Shown: positions 51,954-61,386 of the stretch, one piece after another
Position numbering within the stretch: position 1 is the stretch's first letter
How the letters are laid out: each line of letters starts with the position of its first letter
Source of the DNA: Saprospirales bacterium GYS_P2D
GTDB lineage: Bacteria; Bacteroidota; Bacteroidia; Chitinophagales; Saprospiraceae
Length of the DNA stretch: 64,000 nt
Reading direction: 5' to 3'
NCBI GenBank assembly: GCA_009833045.1
Contig: WUUP01000011.1
Coordinates: forward strand, 1 to 64,000
Made by a program: the position numbers and the translations under genes
Notes under the pieces: model-generated
What the model saw: the letters and a program-made list of their open reading frames with translations, nothing else
The model's database searches: none
Told to the model about the DNA's origin: nothing

Positions 51954-53240
51954 ATGAATCGCCTACTGCTAATCTTACTATCTATTTCTACCATATTTTT
52001 CTTCCAGAGCTGTGAGGATAATGACTGTACTACCGAGTATACTTTTCAGTCATGGACGCCAGTGTATAAGTCTGCTGAAGAACTCGTCCCTACAGTCGAA
52101 TACGTCGCATCAAGAGAGCTCGAGTCTCCGGGCAAAATCTACTACTACGGGAAGTATATCCTCATCAACGAAAAAAATCAAGGTGTCCATATCATAGACA
52201 ATAGTGACATCACTAATCCGCAGAAAGTCGGATTCATAGCCATAGAAGGCAATCTCGATATGGGCCTCAAGGGTGACTATCTCTATGCCGATGACTACTA
52301 TAATCTATTAGTGATCGATATATCAGATATCACAGCGCCAGAGATCGTATCAACCGTGCCTGGCCTCAAGGATGAGTATTTATATTTTGATGAAGCTCGT
52401 GGAGAGTATATCGTTGACTACAGTCTCATTGAGGAGACACGTGAGTTTTCTTGCGAGGATGAGGTGCCTTTTGAGATCACTGATGATGCTGGCAATGTGC
52501 TATACAATGTGGATGTCTGGAGAGTATTTGAGGTGGATGATCTATTAGTCGCTGATGCTGCAGGAGCACCTGGTGGCGGTGGAGGAGGTTCATTGGCTCG
52601 ATTAGCCTTTGTCAGAGATCATTTTTACTATGTCAATCAGCAGTCGCTCAAAGTTTTTGATACCCAAGATCTGGCTAATCCCGATTTGCTCAATACCGTA
52701 TATCTGCCTTGGGGAGTAGAGACGATGTTCCCTTATAAGGACAAGTTATTCATCGGCGCAAACGATGGTATGCACATCATGGACAATCGAGATCCGGCTA
52801 ATCCAATACATATTTCAACCTTTCAGCATGCTCGTGCCTGTGATCCAGTAGTGGTCTCAGACGATATCGCCTACGTCACGCTACGTGATGGATCAGAGTG
52901 CCAAAACTTCATCAATCAACTCGATGTAGTCGATGTGAGCAATATCCGAGAGCCTGAGCTCATCGCTTCTTTCCCAATGGAGCATCCACATGGATTGTCT
53001 GTACGAGAGGAGACGCTCTATCTCTGCGAGGGCGAGCATGGTCTGAAGATTTTCGATGTGTCGAATATTGAAGAAATACATGAGAATCTATTAGCTCACA
53101 ACGATCAGCTCCATGCCTATGATGTGATCTCGCTTTCGTCAGAGTTATTATTGATGGTAGGAGATGATGGTTTTTATCAGATCGATGTGTCAGACCCAGG
53201 GTCGCCATCACTCCTGAGTGCTATACGGATAGGAGAGTGA
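51954..53240 (+). CDS. LVIVD-repeat lipoprotein (beta-propeller-like)
   Basis: From the ATG at 51954 the product has 428 residues and a lipobox ending FFFQSC; a TTG 21 bp earlier is in frame but gives a worse signal. The mature part has repeats of the type NQGVHIIDNSDITNPQKVGFI, YNLLVIDISDITAPEIV and GLKIFDVSNIEE, which is the LVIVD pattern and suggests a beta-propeller. A Gly-rich patch (APGGGGGGS) lies near the middle. A surface role is likely; ligand unknown. Confidence 0.87.
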   Translation: MNRLLLILLSISTIFFFQSCEDNDCTTEYTFQSWTPVYKSAEELVPTVEYVASRELESPGKIYYYGKYILINEKNQGVHIIDNSDITNPQKVGFIAIEGNLDMGLKGDYLYADDYYNLLVIDISDITAPEIVSTVPGLKDEYLYFDEARGEYIVDYSLIEETREFSCEDEVPFEITDDAGNVLYNVDVWRVFEVDDLLVADAAGAPGGGGGGSLARLAFVRDHFYYVNQQSLKVFDTQDLANPDLLNTVYLPWGVETMFPYKDKLFIGANDGMHIMDNRDPANPIHISTFQHARACDPVVVSDDIAYVTLRDGSECQNFINQLDVVDVSNIREPELIASFPMEHPHGLSVREETLYLCEGEHGLKIFDVSNIEEIHENLLAHNDQLHAYDVISLSSELLLMVGDDGFYQIDVSDPGSPSLLSAIRIGE

Positions 53241-53306
53241 TAGAGCTTAACTAATCCATAAGATCCATCCAAGTAACTTTTTGAGCCTGTGGATCGTTGT
53301 ATCTGT

Positions 53307-53783
53307 ATGATTTGGAGTATTCTCATATATCTATTTGCCTTCTCCTCAGCTGAGCACGACATTCACGTCAGTGTCAGTGATATTGAGATCAAAGAGACTC
53401 GAGTAGAGGTGACTATAAAGACCTTTCTTGATGATCTGCAGTTCGCCATCGGACTGACTCCTGGCGAAGAGTTACCAGCGGACTATACGAGTGCTGATCA
53501 GATGATCGCCGAGTATATCGCTGATAAGATCTTACTGAGTACAGATGACGACACGATATCGCTGGAGATGACGGATCTATCAGCATCTATGGACGCAGTA
53601 TGGATCACCCTCGAGGGCGACTGGACAGGTCAAAACAATGACAAAGCCCTCACCATAGTACAGTCTCTACTCACGGAAGTATACAGCGACCAGACTAATC
53701 TCATCAATGTCAAATGGGCTACGGGCAAAGACTCTGCTCTCCTCGATCGGAAGAAAAAGCAGACCGAGATCAGACTCAAGTAA
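53307..53783 (+). CDS. DUF6702-like exported protein
   Basis: From the ATG at 53307 the product has 158 residues; a GTG at 53289 is also in frame. It has a short signal peptide (about 1-14) and the DUF6702 pattern HDIHVSVSDIEIKETRVEVTIKTFLDDLQFAIG at the mature N-terminus. It ends in a Lys/Arg-rich tail. Function is unknown; the neighbours HupE-like and LVIVD lipoprotein suggest a shared surface or metal context, which is only inference. Confidence 0.78.
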   Translation: MIWSILIYLFAFSSAEHDIHVSVSDIEIKETRVEVTIKTFLDDLQFAIGLTPGEELPADYTSADQMIAEYIADKILLSTDDDTISLEMTDLSASMDAVWITLEGDWTGQNNDKALTIVQSLLTEVYSDQTNLINVKWATGKDSALLDRKKKQTEIRLK

Positions 53784-53809
53784 TATTTACATCACAGTAT
53801 AAAAATAGA

Positions 53810-53848
53810 AAATAGGAAGTCATCCCTTTGGTGACTTCCTATTTCTCT
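53810..53848 (+). terminator. Rho-independent terminator after the DUF6702 gene
   Basis: A perfect 13-bp stem, AAATAGGAAGTCA/TGACTTCCTATTT, closes a 9-base loop and is followed by a short T-rich tail. Confidence 0.85.
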
Positions 53849-54068
53849 TAGAAGATAATAATGATTCTATGAAATGGTTATTACTTAACCGTCTTATGTG
53901 ATATGATAGTCCAAAGATGAGCCAATCGGGAGTCTGGCCCTATCACTGATTTTAGGATTTTAGCTCACTAATATTGGGATTGGTAATACCTAAATTTGTT
54001 AGTTGGTCGATCATTTTAGCTCGGGATGATCATATTCTATATCTTGGGGCTACACTATTTTCCATATC

Positions 54069-55772
54069 ATGAGATTCCTACTATACACTCTTTTTTCGTT
54101 ATTGACTTTTACTACTATTTCAGCCCAGGAAGGTTTTGTCATAGATCAGTATGAGGTCGAGATGATCCTCTCGGAGAGCGGTGAGATCAAGGTCATCGAG
54201 GATATCGATGTCACTTTCACAGAGCGACGGAGAGGCATATTTCGTACTATACCGATCAGATATCAGAGCGAGAGTGGAGATAAGCGCATCAGGGTGACAG
54301 ATGTACGAGTGCGAGACTGGCGATCCAAAGTGTACCAGGAGGGCAATGATCAAATGATACGTATCGGCGATGCTAATACCTACGTCACTGGCCCTCAGTC
54401 CTATCATATCGAGTACAAAGTACAAGGCGCTATAGCGCAATATGAGGAGCATGACGAGTTCTATTGGAATGTCATCGGTACAGACTGGAAAGTACCCATG
54501 GAGAAAGTGAGTTTCTCGATGCGATTTCCTTATGGATGGAAGGAGAAAATAGAGGAGTTTGTGACATTCAATGGTCGAGGAGGTGATCGCTATCAAGATA
54601 TCATACTGAGTAAAGAGGATAATATTTTCGCTATGACAGAGCCGATCTCTTTATCTCCGGGTAATGGGATCACTGTAGCTTTCAAAGTACCCAAAGGACT
54701 TCTACCTGCCGATGCAGGGCAGTCAACGATGACTAATACTGGTCGAACCGATGAAATGGAAAAGTACAATCCTGGTGGAAGCAATTGGCTCACGCTCATT
54801 CCTGCTGGCATAGCGATGTGGTTATTTAGTTTTTGGAGACGAGATGGGCGGAGACAGTCAGAGCCGTCAGATGTACCCCTCCGGTATCATCCACCAGCGG
54901 GCATGAGTCCAGCCGAGGTCGGGACTTTTTATGACTATAGAGTCAATCGTCGAGATATCATCTCCCTGCTGCCATACTGGGGAGAAAAAGGCTATCTCAA
55001 GGTCAAACCCATCAGCGATGATGATGTATACTTTGAGAAAATACGAGATATCGAGCCAGATGAACCGGCATACGCACAACGCTATTTCAATGACCTCTTT
55101 GAGAAAGGGGATAATACGCTCCTGTCGTCCTTGCAAAATAAGTTTTATCAGACCATGGGGCGAGCTGCCTCTGGTATCATGAAAGAAGTAAAAGCACAAG
55201 AACTTTATGATGCTACTTCGCTAAAGCGTTTTCATTCTGGCTGGATGATAGCTGCCTTTATCTTGGCACTTGGAGCTGGGATTGCTTCGATGATCATCTT
55301 TCTCAATTTCTTCATGGGGATAGCTTTCATTATATTAGGTGTTTTCTGTTTAGTGGTCCATTTTTTACAACCTAAGCTATCTGATCGAGGATATGAAGTG
55401 CACAATCACCTCCGTGGACTCTATGCTCATCTGAAAAATCCCAATCCAGAAAAGCTAAATGAGTTGCTGTCCGAAGATCCTAATTATCTCAATCGATTAT
55501 TTCCCTATGCTCTAGCATTCGGACTGGATAAGCAGTGGGAAGACTTCTTTCGAGATTGGGAGATGAGTCCTCCGATGTGGTATATCTACGATGGATACGG
55601 GCATGGTCATCATCACCACAGTTTTGGCCAGTTCACTAAGGATTTTGGAGCTCACCGCATCGAAAAAGTATTTTACTCAGCACCTGCATCGAGCAATAGT
55701 AGCGGCGGAGGATTCAGTGGTGGGGGTAGCGTCGGTGGTGGATTTGGTGGCGGTGGCGGTGGTAGCTGGTAG
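54069..55772 (+). CDS. DUF2207 domain membrane protein with Gly-rich C-terminus
   Basis: The 567-residue product has a signal peptide (about 1-19). The DUF2207 domain (about 22-220) shows EMILSESGEIKVIEDIDVTF and the RRRGIFRTIPIRY motif. Membrane helices lie at about 243-260 and 395-430, with a cytoplasmic region between and after. The last 25 residues are almost all Gly/Ser, as in other members (GGGGSW end). Function of DUF2207 is unknown. A TAAATTTG element 70 bp upstream (53991-53998) may be its -7 box. Confidence 0.9.
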   Translation: MRFLLYTLFSLLTFTTISAQEGFVIDQYEVEMILSESGEIKVIEDIDVTFTERRRGIFRTIPIRYQSESGDKRIRVTDVRVRDWRSKVYQEGNDQMIRIGDANTYVTGPQSYHIEYKVQGAIAQYEEHDEFYWNVIGTDWKVPMEKVSFSMRFPYGWKEKIEEFVTFNGRGGDRYQDIILSKEDNIFAMTEPISLSPGNGITVAFKVPKGLLPADAGQSTMTNTGRTDEMEKYNPGGSNWLTLIPAGIAMWLFSFWRRDGRRQSEPSDVPLRYHPPAGMSPAEVGTFYDYRVNRRDIISLLPYWGEKGYLKVKPISDDDVYFEKIRDIEPDEPAYAQRYFNDLFEKGDNTLLSSLQNKFYQTMGRAASGIMKEVKAQELYDATSLKRFHSGWMIAAFILALGAGIASMIIFLNFFMGIAFIILGVFCLVVHFLQPKLSDRGYEVHNHLRGLYAHLKNPNPEKLNELLSEDPNYLNRLFPYALAFGLDKQWEDFFRDWEMSPPMWYIYDGYGHGHHHHSFGQFTKDFGAHRIEKVFYSAPASSNSSGGGFSGGGSVGGGFGGGGGGSW

Positions 55773-55777
55773 CAAAG

Positions 55778-56452
55778 CTATTTTAGCTTGTAAAACTTAG
55801 ATCCGTTATTAGACTGGATAGATCTATTTAGAGGGTTGATTTTTAGTGTCTCAGTAAGTTTGCCATTGAGAAAAGTCCCTTGGCCTTCTATATAGCTGAT
55901 CATATAGGTAGAGCAGTCTGTATCTTGGATTTTTAAGTGGAATTCTGGTTGCCATGAATGCAAAGAAATCATTTTAATGGGCCAATCTGGACGTGCGATA
56001 GAGTGGGTCATTTGATTATTCAGATCGTTAAGATCGTCTATGAATATGACATCGACCTCATCAGTCTGACTATGAATATCTATCTGAATTGAGCTCCAGA
56101 AACGAGATTTTTCTGACGAGTGATTTACATTCTTATTCTCATATGAGAAATCAAAGAAGATAGAGTCTTGTTTTTCTCTGATGCACTGATAAGTTGCATA
56201 TGTAGTGCTGTCTATTACCGTAAGGGAGATAGTATTCTTCTGTTTTTTATAACTTCCTTTTCAATCAGTATTGAATGGAGGAGTATCATTATAGTGAGCT
56301 CTTTCGAATGTGCCATCCTTATAAAATCGATAGGTGTCTCGTTCAAAATAGATACCTCCATTCGGCTGGGATGACCAGACGCCTGACAGACTCTTGGTAC
56401 ACGCCGATAGTCCGACTGCAAATAGGATGATGAGAAATGTTTTGGGTAGCAT
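55778..56452 (-). pseudogene. Lipoprotein gene with an in-frame TGA
   Basis: The frame opens at the ATG at 56452 with a lipoprotein signal (LFAVGLSAC) and a VWSSQPNGGIYFERDTYRFYKDGTFER segment typical of small lipocalin-like lipoproteins. It meets TGA at 56261-56263, then stays open in the same frame for 160 more codons (KGSYKKQKNTISLTVIDSTT and on) to the stop at 55778. The restored protein would have 224 residues. The TGA sits where a Trp (TGG) reads naturally (FNTDWKGSY). It is a nonsense mutation, or a sequencing error. It follows moaE by 22 bp but has no link to molybdopterin by content. Confidence 0.72.
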
Positions 56453-56474
56453 ACAGATAGATAACGATTGAGCC

Positions 56475-56891
56475 TTACGGATGCGCCGCCACCCATACAG
56501 CTCCATCCTGAAAAAATTCTTTTTTCCAGATAGGTACGGTCTCCTTGAGTGTATCGATAGCATATTGACAGGCGGCAAAGGCAGCAGCTCTATGAGGTGT
56601 AGCCACAGCGATGATGACGGCGATCTCGCCTATCTGGAGTGTGCCGACTCGATGATGGATAGAGACGTGTATAGCGTCCCAGCGCTTGACGATGGTGGCT
56701 GCGATTTTTTGCATCTCTTTGATAGCCATAGGCTCGTATGCTTCGAAGTCCAACTTGATGACTGCTTTTCCTTTGGTCTGCTCTCGTACCGTTCCGACGA
56801 ATAGCGTATTGCCTCCTGCAGCAGGAGACTGTACGGCTGAGTAGCAGCTATCGATACTTAGGGGATTAGCGGAGATCTGTATGTCTATCAT
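56475..56891 (-). CDS. moaE: Molybdopterin synthase catalytic subunit
   Basis: The 138-residue product has the MoaE pattern NTLFVGTVREQTKGKAV, LDFEAYEPMAIKEM, VHHRVGTLQIGEIAV, and the catalytic-lysine region TVPIWKKEFFQDGAVWV. It forms molybdopterin synthase with MoaD, adding the dithiolene sulfurs. It lies 12 bp after moaD on the same strand. Confidence 0.95.
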   Translation of the reverse strand: MIDIQISANPLSIDSCYSAVQSPAAGGNTLFVGTVREQTKGKAVIKLDFEAYEPMAIKEMQKIAATIVKRWDAIHVSIHHRVGTLQIGEIAVIIAVATPHRAAAFAACQYAIDTLKETVPIWKKEFFQDGAVWVAAHP

Positions 56892-56903
56892 TTCATTTTA
56901 GAT

Positions 56904-57146
56904 TTATCCACCTGACACGGGTGGTATGATCACTACTTCGTCACCATCCGACAAGACATAGCCATCGTCTCGATATTCTTCGCCCACCGCCAGCGAAAAA
57001 CTCAATAATTCTGCGAAAGCTGGATATGTCGATATCAAGTGAGCCTTAAGATCAGCGATCGTATGTACTCCACCGACCTGTGTATCGGTACTCGTGCCAT
57101 CCATGATCTCTCGAGCGATGCCATAGGCAGTCAACTTTAATTGCAT
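56904..57146 (-). CDS. moaD: Molybdopterin synthase sulfur-carrier subunit
   Basis: The 80-residue ubiquitin-like product ends in the required Gly-Gly (PPVSGG), with the preceding DGDEVVIIPPVSGG segment typical of MoaD. Its C-terminal thiocarboxylate gives sulfur to MoaE. Its start is 86 bp from the divergent moaA start, so one control region could serve both operons. Confidence 0.93.
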   Translation of the reverse strand: MQLKLTAYGIAREIMDGTSTDTQVGGVHTIADLKAHLISTYPAFAELLSFSLAVGEEYRDDGYVLSDGDEVVIIPPVSGG

Positions 57147-57232
57147 TTGATTAGTTTAATTATTTCTGTTTTGCATAATACTGCAAGTTTTAGACTTATA
57201 CCATATCTTCATCTGGATCAATCGACTGTCTC

Positions 57233-58219
57233 ATGCTCTATGACAATCATGGTAGGAAAATAAATTATCTGCGAATCGCTGTCACCGATCGTTGCAATTT
57301 GCGATGCCATTATTGTATGCCAGAGGAGGGGATCACTTATGTGGATCGATCTGATTTATTGACATTTGAGGAGCTGGAGCGAATAGTTGAGATATTCGCA
57401 GGACTCGGGATTAACAAGGTGCGAATCACTGGGGGAGAACCATTTTTGCGAAAAGGACTGACAGATTTCATCTCAAGAATTAATAGTATTGAAGGTGTAG
57501 ATGCTATCCATATCACGACAAATGGGACACTGACCAAAGGTATCGTCCCTCAGCTCAGCGATATGGGTATCAAAAGTGTCAATCTAAGTCTCGATAGCAT
57601 TGATGCTCAGCGATTTTATCAGATCACACGTCGAGATAGTCTCCCACTGGTGATGGATACGCTGGAGCAGCTCATCGATCATGGGATACAGACTAAGATC
57701 AATATGGTCGTCATGGCCCAGCACAATGTAGAGGATATCCTTCCTATGGCCGAGCTGGCCCGAGATCGACCGATCAGTGTGCGATTTTTGGAGGAGATGC
57801 CATTTAATGGATCTGATAGTACTACAGATCTCGGTCTGTGGGATTATGTTAAGATCCAGGAGCATTTGGAGTCTGCCTATCCCGATATGCACAGAGTAGC
57901 TGATGCACCGAGCTCTACCTCGATGAATTATCATGTGGATGGATTCGCTGGTACGCTGGGAATCATCGCATCATATACTCGATCATTTTGTGGTAGCTGC
58001 AATCGGATCCGACTCACTCCTACTGGTGTGCTCAAGACCTGCCTCTATGACGATGGAGTGTTCAATATCCGAGATCTCATCAGATCAGGAGCGACGGATG
58101 AGCAGCTGATCACTGCGCTGCAGGATGCCCTCAGCCACAGAGCTAAAGACGGCTACGAAGCCGAACGCAATCGAAACATTAATCTTATCACAGAATCAAT
58201 GGCAACTATCGGAGGATGA
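57233..58219 (+). CDS. moaA: GTP 3',8-cyclase
   Basis: The 328-residue product is a radical SAM enzyme with C21-x3-C25-x2-C28 (RCNLRCHYC) for its first cluster and C-x2-C-x13-C (CGSCNRIRLTPTGVLKTC) for its second. It ends in Gly-Gly, as MoaA requires for activity. It starts molybdopterin synthesis from GTP with MoaC, whose gene is not in this window. Its TGA overlaps the moeA start as ATGA. Confidence 0.96.
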   Translation: MLYDNHGRKINYLRIAVTDRCNLRCHYCMPEEGITYVDRSDLLTFEELERIVEIFAGLGINKVRITGGEPFLRKGLTDFISRINSIEGVDAIHITTNGTLTKGIVPQLSDMGIKSVNLSLDSIDAQRFYQITRRDSLPLVMDTLEQLIDHGIQTKINMVVMAQHNVEDILPMAELARDRPISVRFLEEMPFNGSDSTTDLGLWDYVKIQEHLESAYPDMHRVADAPSSTSMNYHVDGFAGTLGIIASYTRSFCGSCNRIRLTPTGVLKTCLYDDGVFNIRDLIRSGATDEQLITALQDALSHRAKDGYEAERNRNINLITESMATIGG

Positions 58220-59424
58220 TCAGTGTAGCAGAGGCAGAGGAGATAGTTTTATCACGAGTTAGAAGTTATGGAATAGAGGAGGTCACGCTATCAGCGGCTA
58301 TAGGCCGAGTGCTCATGGAGGATATTCGAGCAGATCGTCCACTGCCGCCTTATGACAGAGTGACGATGGACGGCATTGCTATACTATATAGTTCTTTTGA
58401 CGCAGGTCAGCGAGTATATGAGATAGCCGACATACAGGCAGCGGGCATGCCGCAGAAGTCACTCAATGACTCATCTCAGTGTATGGAGGTTATGACTGGA
58501 GCGATACTGCCAGCAGATGCGGATACGGTCATCCGATATGAAGATCTCACGATCCATGAGGGCAAGGTAAAAATCAATATAGAAACGGTCAAGTATAAGC
58601 AAAATGTCCATCGACTGGGTAGTGATCGAGTGCTCGGAGAAATACTCGTACCGTCGGCTAGAATAATATCAGGAGCCGAGGCAAATATCTGCGCAACCGT
58701 AGGTAAGGCTACGGTCAAAGTGGCTAAACTACCTCAAGTCATGGTCATCTCTACCGGTGACGAGCTCGTACCTATAGTCGAGCAGCCTCTGCCACATCAG
58801 GTACGTCGATCTAATGTGTATGCCTTGCAGACGGCTCTCCAGCAGTCTGGGATCAACTGTGATACCGCCCATCTCAATGATGACATTGAAGAGCTGCATG
58901 GTGCACTTAGTGAATACTGCGCATCATATGACGTGCTCATTTTATCTGGAGGAGTCTCTATGGGCAAGTATGACTATATACCTGAGATACTGCAGCAGCT
59001 TGGGGTGGAGCAGTTATTTCATAAGGTACGACAGCGACCAGGTAAGCCTTTTTGGTTTGGTGAGAAATCAGATGGACCAGTGGTCTTTGCGCTGCCCGGC
59101 AATCCCGTATCGTCTTTTGCCTGCCTACATCGCTATGTGTATCCATGGCTATTTCGTTCGATAGGGATGAGTAGGACAGAGCTATTTGCGGAGCTCGGAG
59201 CCCCGATCAGCTTCACTAAGGATTTGACTTATTTCGCTCAGGTCAGGCTAAGTTGGGATAGAGGCCGTCTAATAGCTACACCTGTAGAAGGCAATGGCTC
59301 TGGTGATCTCGCCAACCTGTCAGATGCAGATGCATTCCTCGAAATACCTCGTGGTCGAGATCTTTATGATCCGGGTGAGATTTTTAGAATTTATCCCTAC
59401 AGACCTTTGACCTTAATATCGTAG
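58216..59424 (+). CDS. moeA: Molybdopterin molybdenumtransferase
   Basis: The 402-residue product has the MoeA features RPLPPYDRVTMDGIA near the N-terminus, GAILPADADTVIRYED, the MPT-binding LSGGVSMGKYDY and the FALPGNPVSSF segment. It inserts molybdenum into adenylated molybdopterin. It is coupled to moaA by a 4-bp overlap. Its 3' end overlaps the convergent lipoprotein gene by 28 bp. Confidence 0.95.
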   Translation: MISVAEAEEIVLSRVRSYGIEEVTLSAAIGRVLMEDIRADRPLPPYDRVTMDGIAILYSSFDAGQRVYEIADIQAAGMPQKSLNDSSQCMEVMTGAILPADADTVIRYEDLTIHEGKVKINIETVKYKQNVHRLGSDRVLGEILVPSARIISGAEANICATVGKATVKVAKLPQVMVISTGDELVPIVEQPLPHQVRRSNVYALQTALQQSGINCDTAHLNDDIEELHGALSEYCASYDVLILSGGVSMGKYDYIPEILQQLGVEQLFHKVRQRPGKPFWFGEKSDGPVVFALPGNPVSSFACLHRYVYPWLFRSIGMSRTELFAELGAPISFTKDLTYFAQVRLSWDRGRLIATPVEGNGSGDLANLSDADAFLEIPRGRDLYDPGEIFRIYPYRPLTLIS

Positions 59425-60176
59425 TCCGAGTAGAAGAACTCTCCACGTAAGAACTCCTTATTGCGCTCTGCATCACTGCGATAGCTTTCACGATATATCG
59501 GCATAGCTATAGGTAGAGATCTGTCACGCTTTGTATTCTCGATATAGGCATAGGTCGGAGCATGATAGACCATCGCTGCGAGATACTCTCCAGATGATTG
59601 ATCAAAGTAATAGTTCCACGTATCATCCGTACTATGAGTTGCATGCTGATCTGGGTTGTATACCGCCTTGATTACATCTGCGATCTTACCATCGGCCAGA
59701 GTCTCAGTACCGAGGTAGCTGAGTGCCACATTGGGATCTTTTAGCTTGAATGGCATCAGGAGCACATAGGTAGCGCTGTGAAAGGCTTTAGTAGCACTCT
59801 CTTTACTATCCTCCAGCTTTTGCCCGTTGAGATATTCATAGGCGAGACCATCTTGATAGACGATAGAGTGACTGCCATCATTGTCCTTCCAGAAGATATT
59901 GCCACTCATCTGCTCACCAAACTGATATTCGTGAAACTGGGTCATATCGCTCTCTTTAGATCCATCTTTGAGGTACAGTATGCTTCTCTTTTTGTATGAG
60001 ATGCTTACGAGATTTTGCCAGTTATCCCAGCCACCTTCAGCCATAATCGCTCTATCGATGATTTTATTGATCTCTGTATCTATGTCCGACTGTGTAGACA
60101 TGGTCTCTTGACTCTTGCATGATATACATAGCAATATTGAGATGCATAATAGACAGACTGATAGGTGCTTATACAT
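59397..60176 (-). CDS. DUF6503-like lipoprotein
   Basis: The 259-residue product has a lipobox ending LLCISC at residue 20. The mature domain shows AEGGWDNWQNLVSISYKKRS and a YSDTETLADGKIADVIKAVYNP-type beta pattern, close to DUF6503, a LolA-like fold family. Function is unknown; lipid or outer-membrane handling is only inferred from the fold. Confidence 0.72.
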   Translation of the reverse strand: MYKHLSVCLLCISILLCISCKSQETMSTQSDIDTEINKIIDRAIMAEGGWDNWQNLVSISYKKRSILYLKDGSKESDMTQFHEYQFGEQMSGNIFWKDNDGSHSIVYQDGLAYEYLNGQKLEDSKESATKAFHSATYVLLMPFKLKDPNVALSYLGTETLADGKIADVIKAVYNPDQHATHSTDDTWNYYFDQSSGEYLAAMVYHAPTYAYIENTKRDRSLPIAMPIYRESYRSDAERNKEFLRGEFFYSDYDIKVKGL

Positions 60177-60247
60177 AGTTATTTATCTAATAATCTGCAA
60201 AAGAACTAAATTCTACAGAAATAAAATCACATCTCGTATTAAATCAT

Positions 60248-61327
60248 CTACTCTACCCAATGTAAATGCTCGCCGAGTGACTCTTGCGCAGCTTCACAGA
60301 TCAATTGGTGAAAATCGTCACTGTCATTGTCTACTTGGGCCTTTTCGAGTGACTGGTAGTATTTGATACGTGATTGATGGTCTCCTTTGAGTATGACCAT
60401 GGTGTACCCATGACTCATGAGTATGAGATTCATGACCAGACGAGCTGTGCGACCATTGCCATCTATGAATGGGTGTATACTGACTAAGCGCTCATGCATC
60501 TCTGCAGCAAGCACAACAGGGTGCAGCGAGACTCTGTGTCGCTGATAGAAGGCAAAATATCCCCTCATGAGATCTGTGACCTGTAGGTGATCAGGTGGTA
60601 TATGTCTACTGCCTGATATACGGACATTAGACAGTCTATATCGACCTGCGTGCTGACGATCTATACCTCGTAGTATAAGATTGTGCAGCTCAAGGAGGAG
60701 TCGCTCAGATAAGGAGACTCTGTCTCTGACCAATTCATAAAGGAGAGTGGTAGCCTCAGAGTGATTGATAGCCTCCAGGTGCTCGGTCATGGACTTACCA
60801 CTGATAGTTAGACCTTGATTGATCACGAGCTCTGTCTCTTGGAGATTGAGAGTGTTACCTTCAATCTTATTAGACTCATAGGTATAACTGGTGCGAAAGT
60901 ATTCCTTGAGACGCTCGAGATGTATACCCTCTATGGGACGTAGCTTCTGCCAGCGTGTTTGAGCATTATCTATTTTTTGCAGTAGATCTTGGACTGTAGG
61001 TGAATACCTCAACTGCTCAGCATCAGAACGCTGGGATCGTAGATAGCTGATACGATCTTCCGCTGCGACCATGACATCAGTATACATATCGTAGTCTTCT
61101 TTCATCAGCTCTACGATTTTGTCAGCGTACCAGTATTTTTTGAGGGTAGACTCACTAATGGAGAATGCTTCTGCTAAAGCATATAACTGCTTCATAGTAG
61201 GTAGGCGTTTATTATTTTCCCATCGGCTGATGAGCGTATAGTCCACCTGTAGCTGGTCAGCTAACTGCGATTTTGAAAGATGTTGCTGCTCTCTTTGGGT
61301 GCGTATGTATTCTCCTAATGCTTTCAC
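60248..61327 (-). CDS. XRE-Fic protein (putative AMPylator with HTH)
   Basis: The 359-residue product starts at a GTG. It has an XRE helix-turn-helix (about 5-60, HLSKSQLADQLQVDYTLISRWEN) and a helical linker. An inhibitory-type motif, S152-x3-E156-G157 (SNKIEG), follows. The Fic core has the full catalytic motif H285-PFIDGNGRTAR (285-296). The (S/T)xxxE(G/N) motif placed before the Fic motif is that of class II Fic proteins, which are held inactive until the helix moves. There is no separate antitoxin gene. The two palindromes just upstream suggest autoregulation. AMPylation of a host target is the usual role but was not tested. Confidence 0.9.
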   Translation of the reverse strand: MKALGEYIRTQREQQHLSKSQLADQLQVDYTLISRWENNKRLPTMKQLYALAEAFSISESTLKKYWYADKIVELMKEDYDMYTDVMVAAEDRISYLRSQRSDAEQLRYSPTVQDLLQKIDNAQTRWQKLRPIEGIHLERLKEYFRTSYTYESNKIEGNTLNLQETELVINQGLTISGKSMTEHLEAINHSEATTLLYELVRDRVSLSERLLLELHNLILRGIDRQHAGRYRLSNVRISGSRHIPPDHLQVTDLMRGYFAFYQRHRVSLHPVVLAAEMHERLVSIHPFIDGNGRTARLVMNLILMSHGYTMVILKGDHQSRIKYYQSLEKAQVDNDSDDFHQLICEAAQESLGEHLHWVE

Positions 61328-61339
61328 ACCCTAAAAATA

Positions 61340-61384
61340 TGACAAAATTTGTCAAATATTATACTATTATGACAAATTATGTCA
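61340..61384. promoter_or_regulatory. Two matched palindromic operators upstream of the XRE-Fic gene
   Basis: TGACAAAATTTGTCA (61340-61354) and TGACAAATTATGTCA (61370-61384) both fit TGACA-N5-TGTCA. Their centres are exactly 30 bp apart, about three helical turns, in the 59-bp gap between the fbp stop and the fic start. The nearer site lies 12 bp before the fic GTG. The gene's own XRE domain is the obvious candidate binder. Confidence 0.75.
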
Positions 61385-61386
61385 TT

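Noticed and set aside
56261-56263. TGA read as tryptophan (recoded genome)
   Set aside because: TGA ends several genes in the window at the expected place, for example moaA and the TlpA-type gene at 17507-17509, so recoding is not supported.
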